DNA of 10,087 bases, from contig CANRAQ010000037.1 of the NCBI GenBank assembly GCA_947628725.1, positions 1-10,087 on the forward strand. The letters are read 5' to 3'. How positions within the stretch are numbered: position 1 is the stretch's first letter; every line of letters begins with the position of its first letter. The notes under the pieces were generated by a model, which was given only the letters and a program-made list of their open reading frames with translations, had not been told where the DNA came from and did no database searches. Of the stretch, positions 1 through 6,667 are shown piece by piece. A program made the position numbers and the translations under genes. The stretch is from an uncultured Bacilli bacterium (GTDB lineage: Bacteria > Bacillota_I > Bacilli_A > RF39 > UBA660).

Positions 1-90
1 AAATCTCAAATGTATAATTTTATAAGTATTAAATGTCGTAATCAACCAGTTGATACTCGTTTTTTGGAAACTTTTTTCTTCATTTGACAT
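1..90 (-). CDS. Start of an unidentified protein, cut by the window edge
   Basis: Thirty codons are open from an ATG at 88-90 to the left edge of the window, beginning MSNEEKSFQKTS. The ATG lies one base past the TAA of the KilA-N gene (92-94), in the arrangement TAA-G-ATG. An AAAGG-type ribosome binding site lies inside the last codons of that upstream gene. This spacing suggests translational coupling and one operon. I do not recognise the family from 30 residues. RhuM and KilA-N genes are often found in phage-derived or type I restriction loci, so a gene of that sort is possible, but nothing in the visible residues shows it. A second ATG at 81-83 in another frame gives only 13 codons and was not chosen. 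Confidence 0.5.
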   Translation of the reverse strand, partial: MSNEEKSFQKTSINWLITTFNTYKIIHLRF

Positions 91-91
91 C

Positions 92-934
92 TTAATCACT
101 ACCTTTTTCATTTAATAATTTAATTTTTTCTGCATTGTTTAGAATATCCAATTGATATTTACATATATCACTTAATATTTCAAATCTTTCTTCTTTTGCT
201 TTTCCTTCTTTAATTAACTCAGCATTATGTGATTCTAAATTAGATAAAACAGTTAATTCATTAATTGTCGCATAATCTCTTACATTTGAACTTTTTGCTA
301 ACTCTGGATTTAATTCTCTCCATGTTTTAGCTGTTGTATGAAATAACACAACATTTAAAATATCTGCTTCTTCAGCATATTTTAACCATTTTTTGTTTTT
401 ATAAAAATCATTATCAGGTAAAATGTAATTTTTAATTGCATCAGTATGAATCAAATAATTATTTTTTGTAAGTATTCTTTTTACATCCCATTCTCTATTT
501 TGATTTTCTATTTCTTTTAATCTTTCAAATTCTTTTATTAAATATAATTTAAATACTGGACTTATAGCAGATGCAAATTCAAAAGCAATATCTTTATGTG
601 CATATGTTCCACCATATTTACCCATTTTAGAATATATTCCAATAGCATTTGTTCTCTCACACCATTCTGTAACACTAGGTGTAAATGTCAATAAACCAAC
701 CTGTTTTCTAAAGTGTTCAGATTCGAACACTTTAAAATTAGGATTATAAATTTGTTCCCAAGTAGTTAAAAAATCTAATGTGCTTCTATTTCGCAACCAA
801 TTCCTTATAACATCTGCAGCTCTTGAATTACTACTTTTTGCTTTTGCTATATCTGAAATACAAATATAATCTTTTTCATTTATATTGGTTACATTAACTT
901 TTATATTTTGAACTTCTAATATTTTATTAGACAT
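92..934 (-). CDS. KilA-N domain protein
   Basis: This 280-residue protein has an N-terminal KilA-N domain at about residues 8-140, the DNA-binding module of phage P1 KilA and of many phage antirepressor-like proteins. Recognisable family features are ICISDIAKAK (24-33), the segment around NWLRNRSTLDFL (45-56), TEWCERTNAIGIYSK (89-103), the glycine-rich GKYGGTYAHKDIAFEFA (105-121) and the helix ending at EFERLKE (135-141). The remaining half (about 150-275) is the helical region usual in chromosomal relatives, including TDAIKNYI, EEADILNVVLF and NLESHNAELIK, so the gene looks full length. The start at 932-934 is well supported by AGGAGGTG at 940-947. It follows the shortened rhuM-like gene by 67 bases and almost touches the next gene. 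The probable role is DNA binding in an accessory or prophage-derived locus. The target is unknown. Confidence 0.85.
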   Translation of the reverse strand: MSNKILEVQNIKVNVTNINEKDYICISDIAKAKSSNSRAADVIRNWLRNRSTLDFLTTWEQIYNPNFKVFESEHFRKQVGLLTFTPSVTEWCERTNAIGIYSKMGKYGGTYAHKDIAFEFASAISPVFKLYLIKEFERLKEIENQNREWDVKRILTKNNYLIHTDAIKNYILPDNDFYKNKKWLKYAEEADILNVVLFHTTAKTWRELNPELAKSSNVRDYATINELTVLSNLESHNAELIKEGKAKEERFEILSDICKYQLDILNNAEKIKLLNEKGSD

Positions 935-1001
935 ATATACACCTCCTAATTAAAATTAACATATTTCAACTAAAACTTTTTTCATATTACCAAGCACTTT
1001 C

Positions 1002-1583
1002 CTAGTATGTAAAAAATTCTTTTGTAATCTCAGAATCCTTATCATAATCAATACTACAAGATGAATATATATACGTTATTTTTTGATAAAATTGTCTTTC
1101 ACTAGAACGAATATTTCTTATTCTTTCTAAAAGTCTTTCAAAGTAATCTTCCCCAAAAATATAATTTGGATTTTTTAATCTTTCGTCATTCATTACAAAT
1201 CCAGTAATTAAATATTCCTTTAATACTTTAGTTGCCCACATTCTAAAATGAGTTGCTCTAATTGAATTAACTCGATATCCCACAGAAATAATTGCATCTA
1301 AATTATAAAATTCAATACTTCTTTTAACTTTTCTATTTCCTTCTAATTGAACTAATTCCATTTTGGAATAAGTTGAAGATTTATCAAGTTCACCATCTGC
1401 ATATATATTAATTAAATGTTTTGTAATTGCTGGTTGTTCTACATCAAAAAGTTCAGCCATTGCTTTTTGAGTCATCCAAAGAGTTTTGTTTTCATATCTT
1501 ACTTGAATGCCTTTATCTTTTTCCTGTATTTTAAAAGTGATAAATTCTTCAGTGCTACTTCTTATCATTAAATCTTTTGCCAT
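1002..1583 (-). CDS. RhuM-family protein, C-terminally truncated
   Basis: This 193-residue protein matches the N-terminal and middle parts of the RhuM (virulence protein RhuM) family. It has a winged-helix-like segment at about 28-65 (TLWMTQKAMAELF, then PAITKHL), the hallmark block EFYNLDAIISVGYRVNS (91-107) with the following FRMWATKVLKEYL, and the helical block LLERIRNIRSSERQFYQKIT (151-170). Family members normally run to about 330 residues. Here the reading frame ends at TAG (1002-1004) right after SEITKEFF, where relatives continue with a conserved C-terminal part. Neither other frame of the following 67 bases restores it, so the 3' part looks deleted rather than frameshifted. The ribosome binding site is weak (GATGAGA just before the ATG at 1581-1583). 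It is either a decaying remnant or a short form. RhuM was named from a Salmonella pathogenicity island, and its biochemical role is unknown. Confidence 0.8.
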   Translation of the reverse strand: MAKDLMIRSSTEEFITFKIQEKDKGIQVRYENKTLWMTQKAMAELFDVEQPAITKHLINIYADGELDKSSTYSKMELVQLEGNRKVKRSIEFYNLDAIISVGYRVNSIRATHFRMWATKVLKEYLITGFVMNDERLKNPNYIFGEDYFERLLERIRNIRSSERQFYQKITYIYSSCSIDYDKDSEITKEFFTY

Positions 1584-1632
1584 TTTCTCATCTGAAAATA
1601 TAAAAATTTTTTACTTTAAATAATTTCTACTT

Positions 1633-2511
1633 TTATATTTCTATTAATTCGTATTCTTTAGTACCGATACCTAAATCGGCTGCTGCATCTATCGTATGTG
1701 TTCCTTGTCTTGAATTAATTCTCTCAAGTAAGTGATCTTTACCTGGATCATCAGAATTAATTACTAAATCAATGCATGCCTTATCAATTGCAACTGGATC
1801 TGTTGAAGCTAAAACACCAATATCAGCCATGCAAGGATCCTCTGCAACACTACAACAATCGCAATCCACTGACATATTACACATAATATTAATATAAGCA
1901 ATATTGTCTTTGAAAAATTTAACTACTGATGAAGCAGAATCTGCCATAGCCTCTAAAAATTTAATTTGATCTACCTTGAACATCTCATCATATGTTCCAT
2001 TTTCTTTACCAACACAATGAATAAATCTTTTTCCTTTGCTAGATGCTACACCAATAGATAATTGTTTTAATGCTCCGCCATATCCACCCATAGGGTGTCC
2101 TTTAAAGTGTGAAACAACTAACATTGAATCATAATTTTTTATATTTTTTCCAACATAATTTTTCTTAATTATTTTACCATTAGGTATATCCAATACGACA
2201 TCTTCACCTTCACTATCCATAATATCGACATTATAGAATTTTGACCATTCATGCTTATCAATTAGTTTCATATGTTTTTCTGTTGTATCACGAGCTCCAT
2301 CATAAGCCGTATTACATTCAACTATTGTACCATCAACATAATTAACTATTGGTTTTAAAAATAATGGTTTAAGATAATTTTGATTACCATCTTCTCCAGA
2401 ATGAACTTTTACTGCTACACGACCATGCAACTCTTTATTAAGTGCATTAAATACTTTAACTACACTGTCAGGTGTAATTTCTCTTGTAAAATAAACTTTT
2501 GCTTTTTCCAT
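1633..2511 (-). CDS. DUF362 family protein (putative Fe-S protein)
   Basis: This 292-residue protein is a DUF362-family member, close in length and sequence to clostridial proteins of about 300 residues. Visible blocks are AVKVHSGEDGNQNYL (33-47), IVECNTAYDGARDTTEKH (63-80), VVSHFKGHPMGGYGGALKQL (132-151) and SIGVASSKGK (152-161). A cysteine cluster CNMSVDCDCC lies at 211-220, with Cys227 following in EDPCMADIGVLASTDPVAID. Longer DUF362 relatives carry ferredoxin-type CxxCxxC clusters. This form lacks that domain, so the cluster at 211-227 is the only evident metal-binding candidate. GGAGATG upstream of the ATG supports the start. It follows the terminator of the NERD operon, and no convincing promoter was seen in the short gap. 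It is followed after 49 bases by the rhuM-like gene. The function is unknown. Confidence 0.88.
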   Translation of the reverse strand: MEKAKVYFTREITPDSVVKVFNALNKELHGRVAVKVHSGEDGNQNYLKPLFLKPIVNYVDGTIVECNTAYDGARDTTEKHMKLIDKHEWSKFYNVDIMDSEGEDVVLDIPNGKIIKKNYVGKNIKNYDSMLVVSHFKGHPMGGYGGALKQLSIGVASSKGKRFIHCVGKENGTYDEMFKVDQIKFLEAMADSASSVVKFFKDNIAYINIMCNMSVDCDCCSVAEDPCMADIGVLASTDPVAIDKACIDLVINSDDPGKDHLLERINSRQGTHTIDAAADLGIGTKEYELIEI

Positions 2512-2542
2512 AATAATATCATCTCCATAATTAGTTTAGCAC

Positions 2543-2578
2543 AAAAAAATTCATAAAGAAATAGCATTATGAATTTTT
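2543..2578 (-). terminator. Intrinsic terminator after the NERD gene
   Basis: A perfect 12-bp inverted repeat (2545-2556 with 2567-2578, 10-base loop) starts five bases past the NERD stop codon. Reading on the minus strand it is followed by seven T (2549-2543, the first five of them in the stem). The stem is AT-rich, so it may be modest in strength, but its shape and position fit a Rho-independent terminator separating the NERD operon from the DUF362 gene. Confidence 0.75.
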
Positions 2579-2582
2579 AATT

Positions 2583-3320
2583 TTATTTATTTTTTTTATA
2601 TTTACATTTTGGATAATTTGAACACCCTATAAATACTCCATATTTACTTTTACGGTAAACTAATTTTGAACCACATTTAGGACATTTGTTAATACTATCT
2701 TGATTATTATTTTTTATGATTTCTTTTGTATTTTTTATATGTTCTTTTCTCTTCTTTTTGTCCATTATGTTAAGACTATTTAGTTTATTATATATATGGT
2801 CTTGATTTTCTATAACAATATTTTTATATGATAAAATTGTATTATTTAATTCATATAATCTTAATACATAATTTTTGGATGTAATTCTTAATTTTACAGG
2901 GCTTGGGATACAGATGATTGGAATAAATTTATCTATAGATAAATTTAAAATTTCTTCCAAGCATTTTACATGACCGTAATTTTGATGTATTGGATTATTT
3001 ATATAATATTTATTATTTTGAATCCATTTTTTGTCATATTCATTCCCTGATATATATCCATTATATTTTTTAGTTTCTATTACAAATATACCATATTTAG
3101 AAATAACTATATGATCTATTTGATGATATAATCCATTACTATATAACATTACATCATTCAAAATTTTATAATTATCTTTAGGTAATTTTTTTAATTCTTT
3201 TTTTACCCAATACTCACCGGCTTTACCTATTATTTTAGGATAAAAGAATTTACCTAAAATAATAATTATAACAAATATCCACAAAATATTTTTAATAAAA
3301 TAATTAATCAATAATTCCAT
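2583..3320 (-). CDS. Membrane-anchored NERD nuclease-like protein with C4 zinc finger
   Basis: This 245-residue protein has three parts. Residues 10-28 form one hydrophobic membrane segment. The flank after it is basic, which by the positive-inside rule puts the rest in the cytoplasm. Residues 32-150 are a NERD (nuclease-related) domain with GKAGE (32-36), QIDHIV (67-72) and IETK (81-84). Asp69, Glu82 and Lys84 fit the D...ExK pattern of the restriction-endonuclease fold. The C-terminus is a topoisomerase-type zinc finger with Cys213, Cys216, Cys233 and Cys239 (CPKCG, then CSNYPKCKY), which usually binds DNA. The linker at about 185-210 is rich in Lys and Asn. It starts nine bases after the Asp-box gene ends, with its AGAAGGA site inside that gene's last codons, so the two are cotranscribed. 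A DNA-processing role at the membrane is inferred. Substrate and activity are unknown. Confidence 0.85.
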   Translation of the reverse strand: MELLINYFIKNILWIFVIIIILGKFFYPKIIGKAGEYWVKKELKKLPKDNYKILNDVMLYSNGLYHQIDHIVISKYGIFVIETKKYNGYISGNEYDKKWIQNNKYYINNPIHQNYGHVKCLEEILNLSIDKFIPIICIPSPVKLRITSKNYVLRLYELNNTILSYKNIVIENQDHIYNKLNSLNIMDKKKRKEHIKNTKEIIKNNNQDSINKCPKCGSKLVYRKSKYGVFIGCSNYPKCKYKKNK

Positions 3321-3329
3321 ATATATTAA

Positions 3330-3896
3330 TTATCCTTCTAAATTCCATGTTAATCCACCATCATTACTTTCAAATATTAGTTTTATATATTCATAACCTG
3401 CTCCATCTGATTTTATATCATATATGGAGCACTCTAATTTTAATATATTATCTTCATAATATGGTAAGTCTTCAATCGTTATTATAGATACTCTATCATT
3501 TACATAATTAAAAACTGCATCTTTAAATGTTTTTCCCCCATCATGTGTTACTTTAAATCCAATGTAATTGTTGTTTCTATTTATATCCTTAGTTGAAATA
3601 GCAAATCCAATATTTTCATCTATAAATAAAAATCTAGCCTCATTACTTACAGAAATATATTCATCACTTACCATTTTAAAGGTTTTACCTCTATCAGTAC
3701 TTTTTTCTACACCTACTAAAATTTTTTGACCGAGTGCATAATCATATTTTTTAAACTTAAGTACTACATTTTTAAATTGTTTTGTATATAAAGTATTTTC
3801 ATCTACTATTTTGTTATTATCTTTAAACAAAAACGTTGCAATTAATAATACTACTATAAACGAAATTAAAATTATTATAATTTCTTTCTTATTCAT
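3330..3896 (-). CDS. Membrane-anchored protein with three Asp-box (BNR) motifs
   Basis: This 188-residue protein has a short basic N-terminus (MNKKE) and a hydrophobic segment at 6-24 with no lipobox cysteine, so it is probably an uncleaved anchor with the rest outside the cell. Three Asp-box motifs are visible: STDRGKTF (66-73), THDGGKTF (117-124) and SNDGGLTW (177-184), spaced 51 and 60 residues apart. Asp-boxes mark beta-hairpin turns in sialidase-like and VPS10-like beta-propellers, where they are structural. Three blades are too few for a full propeller, and none of the arginine triad of a sialidase is evident, so enzymatic activity should not be assumed. A complete binding domain of a few blades, or part of an assembly, is more likely. 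AAGGAG at 3902-3907 supports the start. It heads the operon with the NERD gene. Confidence 0.72.
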   Translation of the reverse strand: MNKKEIIIILISFIVVLLIATFLFKDNNKIVDENTLYTKQFKNVVLKFKKYDYALGQKILVGVEKSTDRGKTFKMVSDEYISVSNEARFLFIDENIGFAISTKDINRNNNYIGFKVTHDGGKTFKDAVFNYVNDRVSIITIEDLPYYEDNILKLECSIYDIKSDGAGYEYIKLIFESNDGGLTWNLEG

Positions 3897-3983
3897 ACTG
3901 ACTCCTTATACTTTTTTGATTTTCCACTACAACGAATTTCATAAAGTAGGTTATAAGTCTATCTTTTAAACTTTTACACCTTT

Positions 3984-4011
3984 ATTATAATTTATATAGT
4001 CACCAACTAAA
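3984..4011 (-). promoter_or_regulatory. Possible promoter of the Asp-box/NERD operon
   Basis: A perfect -10 hexamer TATAAT lies at 3984-3989 on the minus strand, about 90 bases upstream of the ATG. The best -35 at 16-base spacing is TTTAGT (4006-4011), a poor match to TTGACA. The hairpin after lepB lies just upstream, which fits a new transcription unit. The call rests mainly on the -10 element, and such hexamers also occur by chance in DNA this AT-rich. Confidence 0.4.
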
Positions 4012-4014
4012 TTA

Positions 4015-4034
4015 TAGCACTATTTCTAGCGCTA
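4015..4034 (-). terminator. Hairpin at the end of lepB, stop codon in the stem
   Basis: Minus-strand TAGCGCTA (4034-4027) pairs with TAGTGCTA (4022-4015) through a GAAA tetraloop. The stem is 8 bp with one G-T pair, and the TAG stop of lepB forms its first three bases. The downstream sequence TAATTTAG has only a weak T run, so this is either an inefficient terminator or a 3'-end-stabilising hairpin. Confidence 0.55.
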
Positions 4035-4532
4035 CTTAATTTTACCAAAAGTTTTGAATGGAAATATTCTAAAAATTGCAGTTCCTTTTATATCACTTCT
4101 TTTAATAAGACCTATTCTATAATCTCTACTATCTGATGAGTGTAATCTGTTATCCCCCATAACAAAATAATAATCATCTGGTAAAGCAGTTATACCATAA
4201 AGTTCCTCTAATGAAAAATCATTAGTTCTAGATAAATCTATATCTTTTACCTCTTTTCCATCAATATACAATACATTATCTTTATATTCTATATTTTCAC
4301 CAGGAAGTCCTATTATTCTTTTAACCAATTTAGTTCCATCAATATCAATTATGACTATATCAAATCTATTATAATTTTTATCAAGTTTATTTAATATTAA
4401 TATATCCTTATGATTTAATGTCGAATACATAGATTCCCCATCAACCTTAACAGGTGTAGCAATAAATGTTCTAAAAAGTATTACTACTATAACTATTATT
4501 AAATATGGATATAATTCTTTCAATATTTTCAT
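4032..4532 (-). CDS. lepB: Signal peptidase I
   Basis: This 166-residue S26-family enzyme cleaves signal peptides from secreted preproteins on the outer face of the membrane. One N-terminal transmembrane segment (about 9-25) is followed by the box containing the nucleophile, GESMYSTL, with Ser34. The general-base lysine is Lys71 in LVKRIIGLPGE (69-79). The conserved GDNR (126-129) and SSDSRDYRIG (132-141) complete the family signature. The single membrane segment and the length match the Gram-positive SipS type, not the larger E. coli enzyme. It lies 36 bases after rplS, with a hairpin between them and a modest TTAGG ribosome binding site (4539-4543). It has no clear promoter of its own and probably depends on readthrough from rplS. 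The ATG at 4530-4532 is the only sensible start. Confidence 0.96.
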   Translation of the reverse strand: MKILKELYPYLIIVIVVILFRTFIATPVKVDGESMYSTLNHKDILILNKLDKNYNRFDIVIIDIDGTKLVKRIIGLPGENIEYKDNVLYIDGKEVKDIDLSRTNDFSLEELYGITALPDDYYFVMGDNRLHSSDSRDYRIGLIKRSDIKGTAIFRIFPFKTFGKIK

Positions 4533-4546
4533 ATCATAACCTAAGA

Positions 4547-4570
4547 AAGATAAGGTTTGAACCTTATCTT
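4547..4570 (-). terminator. Hairpin between rplS and lepB (terminator or attenuator)
   Basis: A perfect 11-bp inverted repeat (4547-4557 with 4560-4570) folds into a hairpin with a four-base or smaller loop. The minus-strand transcript runs through the rplS TAA (4569-4571) into the stem and then into TTTCTT. The T run is short, and lepB begins 15 bases later without an evident promoter. A leaky terminator that lowers lepB expression relative to rplS is the likely reading. Confidence 0.7.
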
Positions 4571-4922
4571 ACACTCTTTCTTTAATTTTTGGTACTTTAG
4601 AAGATTCTCTAATATAATTTAATTTAGCTCTTCTTACTTTACCTTTTTTAACAACCTCAATTGTATCAATTCTTGGTGAATTTACTGGTAAAGTTTTTTC
4701 TACACCAACATTTCCAGAAACTTTTCTTACTGTAAATGTTTTACTTATACCTGAACCTTGAATAGCCATAACTAAACCTTCAAATGCTTGAATTCTAATC
4801 TTCTTTTTTCCTGTTGAATCTACTTCATCAATCTTAAGATTTACTTTTACTGTATCTCCAACTCTAAATTCTGGCAAATCTGTTCTTATTTGCTTATTAG
4901 TAATTTTATCTATTAGATTCAC
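4569..4922 (-). CDS. rplS: 50S ribosomal protein L19
   Basis: This 117-residue protein is full-length bL19 of the large ribosomal subunit, located at the interface with the 30S subunit. Typical blocks are LPEFRVGDTVKVNLKI (16-31), RIQAFEGLVMAIQGSGISKTFTVRK (43-67, including the conserved FEG), GVEKTLPVNSPRIDTIEVVKKG (73-94) and the basic end KVRRAKLNYIRE (95-106). The start is GTG at 4920-4922, placed by AAAGGAGA at 4931-4938 and by family length. It has its own strong promoter and a short structured leader. Upstream rny ends in its own terminator, so rplS is not cotranscribed with rimM and trmD as in many bacteria. lepB follows, a pairing also seen in other Bacillota. Confidence 0.97.
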   Translation of the reverse strand: MNLIDKITNKQIRTDLPEFRVGDTVKVNLKIDEVDSTGKKKIRIQAFEGLVMAIQGSGISKTFTVRKVSGNVGVEKTLPVNSPRIDTIEVVKKGKVRRAKLNYIRESSKVPKIKERV

Positions 4923-4946
4923 AATGTCACTCTCCTTTATTAATTT

Positions 4947-4988
4947 ATGATCATGATTAAATTATATACTAAACTATCAGCGGATCAC
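4947..4988 (-). promoter_or_regulatory. Possible structured L19 leader in the rplS 5' UTR
   Basis: Near the predicted mRNA start, GTGATC (4988-4983) can pair with GATCAT (4952-4947, one G-U). Inside it, TGAT (4979-4976) can pair with ATCA (4957-4954), leaving an asymmetric internal loop of CGC opposite one base. The segment holds the only GC-rich patch of this intergenic region. L19 autoregulatory leaders are known upstream of rplS in low-GC Gram-positives. I infer the analogy from position and pairing only, not from a matched consensus. Confidence 0.35.
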
Positions 4989-4995
4989 GTTATTA

Positions 4996-5024
4996 ATTCT
5001 AACATATTTTTTATAGTTTATCAA
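4996..5024 (-). promoter_or_regulatory. rplS promoter
   Basis: The -35 TTGATA (5019-5024) and -10 TAGAAT (4996-5001) are separated by exactly 17 bases, a strong sigma-A-type match. It lies between the rny terminator and rplS and predicts a leader of about 65 bases. Confidence 0.8.
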
Positions 5025-5063
5025 TACTTTTTATGAATTTTTGATGATTTTATGACAAATTAA

Positions 5064-5084
5064 AAGAGGCTTATTTAGCCTCTT
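5064..5084 (-). terminator. Terminator of rny, overlapping its stop codon
   Basis: An 8-bp perfect stem AAGAGGCT/AGCCTCTT (5077-5084 with 5064-5071) has a five-base loop. The minus-strand transcript continues with TTTTAATTT. The rny TAA (5071-5073) lies across the loop and the foot of the second arm. The GC-containing stem plus T run makes a credible intrinsic terminator. Confidence 0.75.
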
Positions 5085-6624
5085 CTATTGCTCTTGTTTC
5101 TCTTATTACAGTAACTTTAATAGTTCCTGGGTATTGTAACTCTTCTTCAATTTTATTTTTAATGTCACGAGCAACTTTGTGACTTTCTACATCACTTATT
5201 TGTTCAGGTTTAACTATTACTCTAAGTTCTCTACCTGCTTGCATAGCAAATGCAGTATCTACACCCTTTTGTTCATTTGCTATATTTTCCAAATCATGTA
5301 ATCTTTGTACGTAATTTTCTAATGAATCATTACGTGCACCTGGGCGAGTTGCAGATAGTGTATCTGCTATAGCAACTAATTCTGCAATAACAGATGTTGC
5401 TTCTTTATCTCCATGATGTGATTCTATTGTATTTATTACTACATCATTTTCTTTATATTTCTTTGCTAAACTTGCGCCGATTTCAACATGGCTACCTTCT
5501 ATTTCATGGTCTACAGCTTTACCTATATCATGAAGTAATCCAGCCCTTTTTGCTAACATAGAATTTTCGCCTAATTCGCCAGCCATTATGCTAGAAAGTT
5601 CAGCAACTTCAATAGAATGTCTAAGTGCATTTTGTCCATAACTTGTTCTAAATTGTAATTTGCCTATTATCTCAATAAGTTCTGGATCTACCTTTGTTAT
5701 TCCTAATTCAAATAAAGCATTTTGTCCATACTCTATTATTTTTTCTTTCATATCCTTACAAGTTTTATCATAGATTTCTTCTATTCTTGCAGGATGTATT
5801 CTTCCATCCTTTATTAAAGTTTCAACAGTTATTCTAGCAATTTCTCTTCTTAAAGGATCAAAAGAAGATAATACTATAGCCTCAGGCGTATCATCTATAA
5901 TTAAATCAACACCAGTAACAGCTTCAATAGTACGTATATTTCTACCTTCACGCCCTATTATTCTACCTTTCATTTCATCATTAGGTAAATTTACAACTGT
6001 AATCGTTTGTTCCTCTACAACTTCACTAGAATATTTTTGCATACACTCTATTAACATATTTTTAGAATTTTTATCAACTACTAATTTAGCTTCTGCTTCT
6101 TTTTCCTTTATATATGAAGCAATTTCTAAATTCATTGATTCTTCTACTCTTTTCATTACTAATTCTTTAGCTTTTTCTTTTGTGTATCCACTTATTTTTT
6201 CTAATAGTTGTAATTGTTCATTCTTAATTTTCTCCACATTTGCTTCTTGTTCTTGAATATCATTTTGTTTATCTAATAAATTTTTCTCTTTTTCATCTAA
6301 TAAATCTTCTCTTTTTTGAAGATTTTGATCTCTTCTATCAATATTTTCTTCACGAGTATTAAGCCTGTTTTCACTATCTTTTATTTCTTGTTTTCTTTCA
6401 CGTATTTCTTCATCAGTTTTAGTTTTTATTTCATTAGCTTCGGCTTTTGCCTCGTTAATATAATCTTTCTTTATCTTTTCACCCTCTATACGAGCGTGTT
6501 CTAATATTTTATCAGCCTTATCAGATGCAGAATTTTTTCTAATAAGAGTTACTATAAACATTGCGATTATTCCAACAATTAGTCCTATTGCGACTAGCAA
6601 AATGGAGATTGCTATATTTGGCAT
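5071..6624 (-). CDS. rny: Ribonuclease Y
   Basis: RNase Y is the membrane-anchored endoribonuclease that starts mRNA decay in many Bacillota. The protein is 517 residues, about the length of the B. subtilis enzyme. It has an N-terminal membrane segment (about 4-28), a long charged coiled coil (about 35-200), a KH RNA-binding domain with GRIIGREGRNIR (220-231) and an HD phosphohydrolase domain with the metal-binding LLHDIGKAVDHE (363-374, His365 and Asp366) and ESHHGD (401-406). The reading frame is open for 24 more codons upstream. I chose the ATG at 6622-6624 because GGAGG sits at 6631-6635, the product then begins with the membrane anchor, and the extra codons would cover the promoter. It is transcribed separately from recA, which ends in its own terminator. 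Confidence 0.96.
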   Translation of the reverse strand: MPNIAISILLVAIGLIVGIIAMFIVTLIRKNSASDKADKILEHARIEGEKIKKDYINEAKAEANEIKTKTDEEIRERKQEIKDSENRLNTREENIDRRDQNLQKREDLLDEKEKNLLDKQNDIQEQEANVEKIKNEQLQLLEKISGYTKEKAKELVMKRVEESMNLEIASYIKEKEAEAKLVVDKNSKNMLIECMQKYSSEVVEEQTITVVNLPNDEMKGRIIGREGRNIRTIEAVTGVDLIIDDTPEAIVLSSFDPLRREIARITVETLIKDGRIHPARIEEIYDKTCKDMKEKIIEYGQNALFELGITKVDPELIEIIGKLQFRTSYGQNALRHSIEVAELSSIMAGELGENSMLAKRAGLLHDIGKAVDHEIEGSHVEIGASLAKKYKENDVVINTIESHHGDKEATSVIAELVAIADTLSATRPGARNDSLENYVQRLHDLENIANEQKGVDTAFAMQAGRELRVIVKPEQISDVESHKVARDIKNKIEEELQYPGTIKVTVIRETRAIEEAK

Positions 6625-6644
6625 ATATATCCTCCATTTCTCTT

Positions 6645-6662
6645 TAGAGTTTTTTAACTCTA
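6645..6662 (-). promoter_or_regulatory. Hairpin at the predicted 5' end of rny mRNA
   Basis: TAGAGTT (6662-6656) and AACTCTA (6651-6645) form a 7-bp perfect stem around a four-A loop. From the promoter position, transcription should begin at about 6661-6662, so the hairpin would start at or next to the first nucleotide. It ends ten bases before the GGAGG ribosome binding site. Terminal 5' hairpins can protect mRNA from 5'-end-dependent decay. Such an effect here is inference. Confidence 0.55.
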
Positions 6663-6667
6663 TACTA

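Noticed and set aside
1584..1632. Promoter or terminator between DUF362 and the rhuM-like gene
   Set aside because: The gap is almost pure A/T. Only a loop-less AAAAATTTTT palindrome and no paired promoter hexamers could be found.
3330..3896. Sialidase function for the Asp-box protein
   Set aside because: Asp-boxes are structural, the protein is far too short for a six-bladed sialidase, and no catalytic Arg triad or Tyr/Glu pair is evident.
6316..6504. Plus-strand open frame of 62 codons inside rny
   Set aside because: It is the reverse of the Lys/Glu-rich coiled-coil region of RNase Y, gives a Phe/Ile/Ser-only product, and has no ribosome binding site.
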